NCBI GenBank assembly: GCA_905178155.1
Contig: CAJINV010000001.1
Span: forward strand, 15,004,142 to 15,068,141
DNA length: 64,000 nt
Source: Amoebophrya sp. A120
Taxonomy: Eukaryota > Sar > Dinophyceae > Syndiniales > Amoebophryaceae
Reading direction: 5' to 3'
In this document: in pieces, positions 49,026 through 59,000 of the stretch
Layout: each line of letters starts with the position of its first letter
How positions within the stretch are numbered: position 1 is the first letter of the stretch
Position numbers and translations under genes: made by a program
Notes under the pieces: model-generated
What the model saw: only the letters and a program-made list of their open reading frames with translations
The model's database searches: none
What the model was told of the DNA's origin: nothing

Positions 49026-51644
49026 CTATCCAGGTACGCTTCCGAGCGAGCCGCCCGAGACATTGTTCGGGTTATTCATTTTTCGCAGTTTGATAGCCCG
49101 CATTACCTTCTTCTTGAGCTCCCGTGCGTAAAATTGCCGCTTTACGCAGTCACGCACCTCCAGCAACCACGCGTCCACGGTGAGGGTCTTTTCCTTCAGG
49201 CTTTCGTCCAACTGACTCAGACTGTCTTCCAATGCGCAGTCCTCGGCAATAAGGTCCACAAGTTGCCTGCTCAAAACGTCGCGTGGCTCGAGAAATTCGT
49301 CAATGTTCACGTCCTTCTCGTCCTCCGCTCTCTTGATAGCCTGTTTTTGGTTTTTTCTTTTTGTGATTCATATCCATCTTCAAAACTTCTTCCTTTGACT
49401 CGCTGAATTCAAATCAAGTAGTAACAGCAAACCCAAAAATCCTAAAAGACGATGAAGAATAAGTAAATCTCTACCGCCTGCAACGCGAGCTTTGTCTGCT
49501 CGAGTTCTTCGATTATTTGGTCCTGCTTCTTGGCTTCCGCTTCTAGATCCTGCACCGTGTTGCGCAGCTGGTTGCCATGTTGCTGCAATTTTTCGCCAAC
49601 GTCAAGCTGTTCCTGAATGGATGCGACGACCTGAAAAATATTGCGTATTCTTATAATTCTACGCACTTCTATTCTAGACGGTGTAGAAAATGTTGTTCGG
49701 TCCACCTAGTCGGTAACCACGTCGGTACAACATACACATAGAAATAAACGTGCATGACAGTTGAAGCAGTAACATCACCAGAAAAAAAGAACGTCGTCGA
49801 ATTTTCATACCGGCCTGAGCACCACTGGGAGATCGCGATGCACACGCGCTGTGACGGCGGCTTGCAGCTGCTGTTGCCGCGAGAACTCGCCGGAAACACC
49901 GGCAGCACTCGCGTTCATTAGCTGCTGCTGCTGCTGCACCTGTGCATTTTGTAGTATCGGCGGGGTGCCCATTGGTGGTGGTTGCTGCATCGCACCCAAT
50001 GCTGGCAGCATTTGCGGTGGCTGTGCGGTGTTTACGGAAAACTGCTGCCCGGGCTGCAACTGTATCATCTGGTCTGGCGGATACACCATAGGTAGACCAC
50101 CTGTCTGTTGCTGCGGTTGTATCCCTGACATACTGGTATTACCGCCAGAAGATGCACCGACCGGTGGTCCCATCAGCGAAACGCCGCTGGCGCTGCCTTG
50201 CCTGTTCGGCATGACATTCTGGAACTGATTCATCATCGGCTGTTGCTGCTGCATCATATTACTAGTTCCGCCCATGCTGGGTGGCGTACTTCTTCCCTGG
50301 GCGGAGTGCTGCTGAATCCCGCTGTAGCTGCTGTGCATCCCACCTCCTCCCCCGGGAAGCCCGCCGACGGCAAGCGGGTGGAAGTTGGGATTAGGTACAG
50401 GGCTGTTCGTAAAGCTGTACGACAGCGGTTGCCCGGTCGCGGGATTTACCCCGATCGCCGCACCAGACTGCGACACCCCGGTGTAAGAATAGCCTGTGTT
50501 ATTTGTCGGATTGTTGTAGCCGGACAAACTCTGGGACAACTGTCCTTGCTGCGGTGGTGGAACACCACTCATACTATTGTTTCCAGGTGGACCTCCACCA
50601 GCTCCACCAACCGCCCGCATCATGGAAATCTGGTCGGAAAGCTGCGAAACTGTGTGTTGCGCGGCATTGCTGGCGGAAGAGGCACCAGCGGTAGTACCTC
50701 CTGCTCCGCCCGAAATAGACTGTGAGGGCATCGTGACAGGCATCGTGGCTCCTCCTCCGCTGGGTACGGATAAACTCTGCGGAATCGCGGCTCGCTGCGC
50801 GGCTGAGGGCAGGCCGGAATTCGGCTGACGGACTCCGCTGAGGGACATGTTGGACATGGGGGGCGCATTGGCCACGATCCCACTGCCGGACGTGCTCTGG
50901 TTCGGATTCCCACCATATTGCTGCGCCGGTCGCGGTTGAGACGAGGCACTGGCGGTAGCAAACACGGGAGGATCTTCCCCGAACACCTAAAGATATTTTA
51001 GCAGAAATTATGATTATCTAGGAGGTACCCTGTTGATTGAACAAATTTCAAACTAAAAGCATTCTTTACGAACGTTGTCTCTCTCTCAAGTACAACTTTG
51101 AGTAGGAAGTACTTACCTGTTGCATGCAAGCGATCAGTTCCCCGCAAGTGCATGCCATCTGCCACTGGTTCAGATAGGGCAAATACACCATTCCAGTTCG
51201 GTCTACGTGATTATGCCGGTCTTTGATCCGCATCCCATCGCTGGGCGTGATAAAACACCTTGGAGGTTTGGAAGGGTAGGGCGGGTCAAAGTACATCGTG
51301 AGCGGGATGTTGTACCGTCCCCCCTTGTACTGAATGGGAAACGTCCCCCCGAGCACGAACAGCTGCACCGTCGCGCCGTTGGGGGAGCCAAAATGCTTGA
51401 CGTGGGGCTTTAGCGTGCGAATCTGGTTCAGGAGAAACGTGACGTCGGCTGTGAGCCGTGGCAAATTGGTGTATGCGGGCAGCTGAGCGAGACAAGCCTC
51501 CAGTGGTTGCTGCGCACCACCAGCAAAGCCCTGCTGCATCTGTGGCGGCCCCTGTTGTGGGTTGGGCTGCATCTGTGGTTGCTGCGGGTTGGGCTGCAGC
51601 TGCTGCTGCGGCATCCCCGCTTGGACTCCGGATATGGAAGACAT
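49026..51644 (-). CDS. TSG101: ESCRT-I subunit TSG101/Vps23 homologue
   Basis: Four exons with GT-AG phase-0 introns: 51644-51117, 50986-49811, 49630-49475 and 49340-49026; 724 residues. TSG101 binds ubiquitinated cargo at endosomes and is also used in cytokinesis. A Gln/Pro-rich leader is followed by the UEV domain (about 50-185): YKGGRYNIPLTMYFDPPYPS, HVDRTGMVYLPYLNQW, and FGEDPPVF across the first intron. A Gln/Gly/Met-rich linker of nearly 390 residues replaces the short Pro-rich linker of animal proteins. Exon 3 is a coiled coil (LQQHGNQLRNTVQDLEAEAK). The last exon is the steadiness box: RDVLSRQLVDLIAEDCALED, then a conserved basic C-terminus (QFYARELKKKVMRAIKL). The complete domain order makes this firm. 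Confidence 0.93.
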
Positions 51645-52705
51645 CTCCGGGATTGCGTTTTCCGGTTAATACGGTGTCAAAACGTGCATTTTGGATAAGA
51701 CGCCCGCACTGGCAGCACTTCAGATCACCATTGCGGAAGCAGTTGGCGTTCTTGCACAGAGTGTGAGTGAAGCATGGGGCCAATCATTCGCATTAAAACA
51801 ATTGGCATGAAGCAAATTCATGAAGATCCCAAAACTTGAGGGAAACGGTACAAACAATTACTTTCTTTTCATTTTTTTATACAAGTCGTGCGTCGCTTTC
51901 AAATAAGTAGGTGTGGAGGTTTACTGACCAAAAATTACACTTTTATACAAAGGTCTAGTTGTTCTTTTTTGTCGCCCGCGCAGTTGTCCTATAAACCACT
52001 CAATCTCAAAAGCAAAACATGTTCCGCGAAAAACAATGATCGGCGTTGATACATGTGCTGTGATCTTATGCGATCTAAATCTATCAACTTTCGCTACTAA
52101 AACTAATGTATCTTATCATCAACAAAATAAATAAAATCAACAAGAATAAGTCTAACGAAATAATGTCACAAAACGTCACTGGAAAAAGTTGCAAATTTCG
52201 TTGACTTCGAAAAGGATCTCACTCACAGACAAGTGTTGCTAAAAAATTCACTCAGTTGGGGATCTTGATCCATTTTTCATCTGGTGATCCTTGGTTTGGT
52301 ATTTCATTCGAGCAGGATCGATGTTTTTACTGCTGCGCTGTTCTCAAGCCTGCGCCTTCTCCTTCGCGTGCTCAGGACCACACATATACTAGATTTAAAT
52401 CAATGCAACGCGAAGAATTCATCCACGTTTCGAACACCACTGCTCATCACCAGGAACTGCCTCCCGCCGCAGGACTAGAACTTTCATGTCATTTCCTCAC
52501 ATTTTTTCATCGATTGCAAACACCCTTCGGTCGTCGACTCTGAAAATGAAAAATGAAGCTAGCGCGCTGCGTAGTTGGATAAGTATTACGTATGGTTCTT
52601 GTTTGGAAACAAGAATTTTTGCGACAGTCCGCAGGTTCTTTCACTGTGCCCACGACGAACTGTCTTGGGGTGAGACAACATACTCTCTTCCATGTCGTGC
52701 GGCCT
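51645..52705. other. intergenic between TSG101 and eIF2-alpha
   Basis: About 1.06 kb. Just upstream of the TSG101 ATG a minus-strand frame from 51783 encodes CKNANCFRNGDLKCCQCG, Cys-rich but out of frame with TSG101. The rest is AT-rich and featureless. Confidence 0.45.
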
Positions 52706-55392
52706 TCACGGTTTTTTATCTGCGAAAGCAGACAAGTCCACGTTACCCATGGTCTCGTCCTGTTCCTCGTCTGAGTCTTCCTCGTCGTCATCCCTTTCGT
52801 ATGGATTGCAAAAATGTCTGGGTCTGGAAGATTGCAACTTGTCATGCTAAAGCCGAATCATGCAAAAATCTGTGTTGCACGACTGCCAAAAGCTGTCCAC
52901 TTTCGACCAAGTTGGGAGGGAGTTTCTCATGCAGGATAGGCATGGCAGAGACCTCACAGACTCTGTCATGCTAGGTCCCGCATGCCAGACCTCATGGGTC
53001 ATGGAAAACCTGCATGACAAGTTTACACTCTTCCAGACCCAGACATTTTTGCAATCCATATTTCGGCGTCGGAGGCAACGTCGCGTTCCAGAATTTCGTC
53101 GTCACCGCCTTCCTGCACCTCGGGTTTGCTCTTCAGGACAAAAACGCCTGTGTTTGGTGATGAAGACAACAACATTTTTACTTATGTGGAGGTTTTTACA
53201 GATAAAATTCATGACGCGCCTTTGGGTGGAACAAACCAAGCTACTCTGGCACTTCATCTCGGGGGTGCGATGAAAAAATGAATGCAAATGCATGAACTTG
53301 GCCCCGTGGTGGAAAACAATAAATTAACCGTATGTATACCTCCCTTCTTTTCGATGGTTGATTTGATACGGTCCAGCGCAGCATCGATTTCTTGCATGCC
53401 GGCCTCCTTTCCCACCGATTGCGTGGTGACGTCGTAGTGTGGTGGAGCGACCACTTTGATGGCAATCTGCCCCATGGTTGACCCCTCTACTTTCGCTGCC
53501 TCGCCCTGATTATGGATTGCAAAAGTGTCTGGGTCTGGAAGGTTGGAACTTGTGATGCTAACTTTGGACTCTAAAAAATTTTGTATTGCATGACCAGCAA
53601 GGGGAGTCCGGTTTGTGCTACGCGTGCTGGAAGGCATTTGTCATGCGGAATAGGCATCAGGAAGGCCTCTGAAAATCTGTGATGGTAGGGCTGCCATGAC
53701 AGACATTCTGTGTCATGCAAAAACAGCATAACAAATTTCGGATTCTTCCAGACCCAGACATTTTTGCATTTGATACTGATCCAGTCCCGCGAGAAGGGCT
53801 TCCTTTACGGCATCAATGCTATGGATGTGTCAGAGTTGAAATCGACAAAGTTGAAAGAGTTTGTGATGCATAAAATGTAGCCCACAAATTTCCTGTCTTG
53901 CAGAGTAGGCAAGTGAGGCAGATTGTAAGCCTGTTGAGGTGTAGAAACTGAGCTGCTGAAGTTGCATGACAAAGGCAGTCTTCTGTGCCCAAACAGCATG
54001 ACAAATTGGATTCCGGTGCTCGGACAATTTGTCATGCGCCACTTGAAAACTAGGCGCCAACTGGTGCCCGTTTTACGCATCACAAATTATTTCAACTTTG
54101 ACGATTTCAAACCTGACGCTTCCATAAATGCCCTCGATTTCGTAGCAGTAGACCTGAAATTGGATAACTTTATAAAAACGATTCTACTACTTCTACCCCA
54201 ATCCCCATACTAGGATGTTGATCATCTACCGCAAAAACAAAAAAAATCGTTGCTGAAACTACAACAAGTTGTAGCTCTATTCACTATTCTATTACCTCGA
54301 TCTTTGCTTTGAGCTTGATGGCCTGCGGGGTCAGCTTCTTCTCGATGATCTGCAGCATGTTCTTGAAAACCTTTTCTGGGACATCCATGTCCCCAAAAAT
54401 GCCTTCATCTCTGGAGTTGATGTAGCTGTTGAATTTATTTGTGAATCTTCATGACATCGTGTAGAAAAATCCGCACGACACCTTGCCGATAGTTGTACCC
54501 ATCTGTCGCGAAGAGAATGCGAAGAAATTTATTATTTTGCACCGCGCAAAACGTCTTCCTGGTGAATCACTTGCAAGTTGCAGCCATCAACATCATCTGC
54601 CAACAAAAATCATCAGAAGTACTGTTTGAACGCGTCCACAGCGTGCGGGTACTTCTTGTACAGCGGCCATGCGATTTTCTGGCACAGCTCCTCGCACGGA
54701 ATCTGGTGCACGGCAGAAAGTTGTCGCATCGTGGAGTGGACCAACTTTGACTTGGTGTATCTCTGCAAGAAAGTTGCTCGGTCGTCGGCATTCACACGTC
54801 TTCGGCTCATATCCAAGTGACCTGAGTAAATTTGTAGAATTTGTTTGAAATACTCCATGCAAAAAAACGCGGCTGTTAGACAAAGGAAGTTGTGCATTCA
54901 GCTTCCTAGGAGGTGAGTTAGTACTTCTCATAACGTCGTGAAATATTAAAATATTCAACCTAATACCTCTTTCCTTGTCCACACGGAGCACCAAGCAGAC
55001 GCAAAATTGTCCGACCCGAATCTCCTTCAACATGGATCGAATTCGCCTTGTGCTGACTTCGGAAAACAGGATCATACCCTCCAGACCTGTTGTTGATGGT
55101 AATAGAAGAAAACTTTTTCAACAAATGTCCGCAGAAATTTCCGATAGCAAGAAGATTATATGTGCATTATTTCACTGTCCAATCATGCCGATCCAATGTC
55201 GGAAAAAAACCGCGGACCTGAGTATTCCAGACACTGCACGTAGGCGGACGTTTCTGCGACGCGAAGCACTTTCACCATCACCAGCTCGTTTACATTCGGC
55301 ACGTCATTTTCGTAGAACCTGGGTTCTTTGTTCCGCTTGAACATATTCCGCTCCTCATCCGGAATCTCGTCAGCGCCCGGAAGAACCACCAT
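52706..55392 (-). CDS. EIF2S1: translation initiation factor eIF2 subunit alpha
   Basis: Exons 55392-55218, 55086-54967, 54821-54623, 54425-54296, 54153-54127, 53814-53776, 53505-53340, 53147-53061 and 52794-52706 give 343 residues. Five introns are GT-AG; three are introners. eIF2-alpha is part of the eIF2-GTP-Met-tRNAi complex, and its phosphorylation on Ser51 (human numbering) shuts down initiation. Landmarks: the S1 domain (NELVMVKVLRVAETSAYVQC); MILFSEVSTRRIRS, with Ser70 at the regulated position but Thr for the next Arg; the helical domain (YTKSKLVHSTMRQL, AFKHYINSRDEG); EKKLTPQAIKLKAKIE; YCYEIEGIDAVKEALLAGLD, which exists only across an introner; IKVVAPPHYDVTT; and an acidic tail ending FADKKP. 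Length is close to the family norm of about 315. Confidence 0.95.
52800..53060. mobile_element. introner, family 1 (261 bp), orientation B
   Basis: Ends TATGGATTGCAAAAATGTCT and its exact complement, a perfect terminal inverted repeat of about 31 bp. Direct repeat TTTCG lies at 52795-52799 and 53061-53065. The interior is the reverse complement of the type seen at 19897 and 57255 (for example GACCAAGTTGGGAGGGAGTT versus the complement of CTCCCGACTTGGTC). Located in the eIF2-alpha acidic tail; excision joins DAE to RDDDEEDSDE. Confidence 0.95.
53511..53775. mobile_element. introner, family 1 (265 bp), divergent interior
   Basis: Ends TATGGATTGCAAAAGTGTCT and GCATTTGATA, sharing the family-1 GTCTGGGTCTGG core. 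Direct repeat CTGAT lies at 53506-53510 and 53776-53780. The interior differs from the orientation-A/B copies but keeps CTTGTGATGC and TTTGTCATGC motifs. In eIF2-alpha it separates AGLDQ from GEAAKVEG. Confidence 0.93.
53820..54126. mobile_element. introner, family 2 (307 bp), reverse
   Basis: Ends TATGGATGTGTCAGA and TTGAAATCGACAAAGTTGAA with complementary right end. Direct repeat AATGC lies at 53815-53819 and 54127-54131. Relative to the copy at 19533 the interior is reverse-complemented. Excision joins CYEIEGI to DAVKEAL, the conserved YEGIDAVK-type motif of eIF2-alpha. Confidence 0.95.
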
Positions 55393-56014
55393 TTTCGGAA
55401 AACTGTGTTTGCCAGATGAAATAAACGGTGTCTATGCAGTAAAAAGGTAAGTGCGAAGGAGGAGGAAATCTAGCGAAGTTGTAGGAATAAATTGGACTAA
55501 TACTCTAATTTTGTGAAACTAGAACAACCAGCCAGTGCGTAAAAATACAGAGCCTGGATTGCGAATGCAAGATCAGATGCGAATTCAAGTGCTAAAACGG
55601 AACATCTGGGGATCGTTGTGCTGGTAGAGAAAAAAACTCAAACTACAGATCTGATTTACATTCGCGCAGAAAAAGGGAGCTGCCTCACGCGTCTGCAGCC
55701 GGAAAGTTGATCGCAATGTCCACAAGAAAGTAAAACTGGTGAGATCTTCGTCCCGCATAGGTGAATATTTGGGATTCGTTGAAAAAGCTGTCGCACTTTT
55801 AGATCTTTTTTCTACATCGAGCCATGGAACAAAGAAATGGGTAATCTCAGCAACGTAGAAGCAGCTGCGGAGCTTCTTTATTTTGAACAGCAAACAAAAC
55901 TGTGCAAGTTGCATATATTTTTTTATTTTTTTCGCGAAGTTTTACGTATATCGATCTCGATGTGCAAAAGTTCAAGTTGGGAAAAGAAAACAGAGCAGCT
56001 CAGCAAATGCAAAA
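55393..56014. other. intergenic, nothing supported
   Basis: About 620 bp between the eIF2-alpha ATG and the stop of the secreted coiled-coil gene. Nothing recognised. Confidence 0.5.
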
Positions 56015-59000
56015 TCACGCCGCCTCTTCGCCACTGAGAATGCTGAGCGCGTCTTTGAGACCATCGATCTCTTGCTCCCTGCGTTTTTTCGCCTCCTCCG
56101 CACTGGGTCCAGCGCAGGTCTGCTTCAGTTCCAGCGAGTAGTTTTCCACGTAGCTCAGCTCTTTCAGCTTCTCCTCCCGGTCGGTGTTGAGGTTATTCAA
56201 CAAGGTTTTTTGTTTCTCCATGCGTCGTTGCAAAAACAGGTTGCTTTTCTCCAGCTCCGCCTTCGCAAGCTTCTGCGTGGCGACAAACTGGTCAAACAGA
56301 GCCCGGTCGCGCAAATCTGCCCCACGGACCACGAACAGCTTCAGCATCTGGTTCTCGGCGACTTTCTCCACCAGCGCCAGCGCCCGCCGCCAGCTGTCGA
56401 CGGTGACCGGGCTGATGCGCAGACCAATCGACTGGTCGGATTCTTGGTTTTCCTCCTCCCGCTCGAGGTTCTGTTCTTCTTCCCGAACCTCGTCTTCAAT
56501 TTTCTCATTGACCGCTTTTCGCGACAGTGCCGTCGCTGCGGCGAAAGATGTTGACGTGGTTGATTGCTGCGCTTGTTGGAGAAAGCTCGTGAAAGAGGAT
56601 GTCAGTGTGTTTTGCATTGTTGCTCCTCGTACAGATGAACGTTGGTTCGTGATAATGCTCTTCGCCGCGTTGTTTCCGAACTGCACCAGCCTATTGGACG
56701 ACTCGAGCATTCTCTCGAGATCGTGCGACAAGTCTGGCGGCGCAGCGATGGTGTTCAGCATCGGGAGCTGAGCGAGGGGGACAAGTTCAAACGACGGAGA
56801 GGTGGCACGAGGATCTACTACTGGTGTAAAAACTTCTGTCTGCGGCTGCGGCACTGGGGACAGGATTTGCTGTGGTAATGGCGCTGCCTGCTGCCCAACA
56901 ACAGCAGCGGTCAACGGCTGTACCGGGAGTACAACCGACGAAACAGGCGGCAAACTGCGACCACGCTCCGCTTGCACATTCTCGGCTGCTAGGCCAGCGC
57001 TTTGCGCGATCGCTGGAGCGGATACTACACCAGCCGCAGTCGTAGGCACGACCTGCACACGCCCCTCTGATTTATTTGACACGCCGCCCCCCACTGCTTC
57101 AACCGGCGCAGCAAAGGTCGGCAGGAGATCATGCGGATTTGATGTTACTTCCTCTCCGTTGCCCTCCGCAGCTTTGACGTCTTCCAAGGAGAAGCCGACG
57201 TCCGCACTCCTTCCGCGCACGAAGTCCTCCGAGTCGAATTCGTCATTTTCCCTCTATCAAATGCAAAAGTGTCTGGATCTGGAAGAGTGCGCGATTTGTC
57301 ATGCAGCTTTTCCATGACCCATGAGGTCTGGAATGCAGAACCTAGCATGGCAGATTCTGCGCGATCTCTCTCATGCCTATCCTGCATGAGAAACTCCCTC
57401 CCGACTTGGTCAAAACTGGACGACTTTTGGTAATCATGCAACACAGATTTTTACATGCTTCAGATTTAGCATGACAAGTTGCATTCTTCCAGACCCAGAC
57501 ATTTTTACATTTGATACCCTCGCCTCTTTCGCAAAATGGATGTCCTCCAAAGTGTCCTCGTAGAGCTCCCGCAGCTTCTGCACGACCCTATCCAATTTCT
57601 GCAACTGCGTTTTCCCCGCGTGCAGCAACCCGTCGGAGATTTGCTTGTCATCCGCCCGGAGGTTGCTCGCGTCCTGCACGGCCACGTCGTACTTCGCCAT
57701 CTGATTTCGGTTGTCGTCTTGCGCCAGGCCGTTCTCCCGCAGCGTCTTGTCTACCACACTCATCTGTTGGTCGATGCCCGTCAGCGCCTTGCGGAGTTTT
57801 GACCGCTGCTTGCGGTTTTTCTCCGCCTCGGATTCACACATCGCCTTCTTGTCCTGCGCCGCAGCCATCTCCGTCCTCACCTTGCCGATCATATCCGTAA
57901 TCATGCGCCTCACCTTGTCGAACGGGCCGGCCGCGGTGGTCTGGGACAATAACGCCGCTTGCAGCAGGTCGAGTGGTTTAGCAGCGGCTTGCAATCGGTC
58001 GAAAGAGGGATCGACGCGGCCGCGTTCAGCTGTGTAGTTAAAGGATTCTTGTTCATCCGACTGCAGGGATGTAATGCTGTCTTGTTCACCAGCTTGTTGG
58101 TCATTCGTTTTCCTATTCCTTCCATCTGCGCCTGCCTGCAGGAGTGCGACAGACTTCGTTGTGCTGGTGTCTCCTGTCGTCTCATCGATTTGCTTCTGCA
58201 GCTGCTCCTCTTCTTGTGCGGGGGAGACGAGGTCATCTTCTACGGAAGTTGTGATCAACGACTGTGTCGTTGCAGCTTCGTTAGAAGGAAGACTTTGTCG
58301 ACTCAACGCATCCAGAGCCGCGTTTGCCATGTTGCGCAAGTTCTCAGCCTTCCTCCCGTGATGTTCATGCTTTTTTGCTCCTTCAGCTGTTGCACCAGCG
58401 GCAGTCGCCGTTTTCGACCCAAGTTGCAGAAAGAACGTCGGAGCAGCAGGTGGTGTTTTTTTTTCTGATTCTTGACTGTCACTGTTTCCAAGCTTCACAG
58501 TTGTAAACGGAATCGTGTCGGAAGTCATCACCGGCTTCTCTAGCGGTCCATTCACAACATTATCGACAATATCAAACGCCTTGTCCAAAAGCGCCGAATC
58601 CGTCAACAGAAACTTCTGCTTCTGCAACCGGTCAATGTCAGCGCTTGGGCTGGTGCTAATCGATGCTGGAGGGGGCGACTGCGCTCTTGTTTTGCTTTCG
58701 TCGAGTTTCGTTTCCCGCTTTGCGTTGTCTTTCGAATGATCTTCTACTTTGTGGTCGCCGTGCAGCAGCCACGGCATCACGTCGTGAGTGCTGAAATAGT
58801 CGTTGGTCTCGCTTTTCCTCCAGGGAAGAAGAGAATTGGACTTCTGCTGTTTTGTTGAAGAAGAAGATGACGCGGCCGCTGCAGCAACAGTGCTTGTTTC
58901 CGCTCCGTCTAGCTTACTCGTGCTGCTCGTCGTTTCCTCAGCGTTCTCCCGCATCAGCTTCATCTGTTCGTTGTCGTGCTGTTCCAGGGACAAAAATGAA

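Noticed and set aside
51645-51783. Cys-rich minus-strand frame upstream of TSG101 (CKNANCFRNGDLKCCQCG) as an N-terminal zinc finger
   Set aside because: Out of frame with the TSG101 ATG and no splice pair links them; may be an upstream frame in the 5' UTR or chance.
6982-57516. Assignment of the introners to the Transib superfamily because of the 5-bp target duplication
   Set aside because: The ends are TAT...ATA and lack the CAC-type termini of Transib; duplication length alone is not enough.
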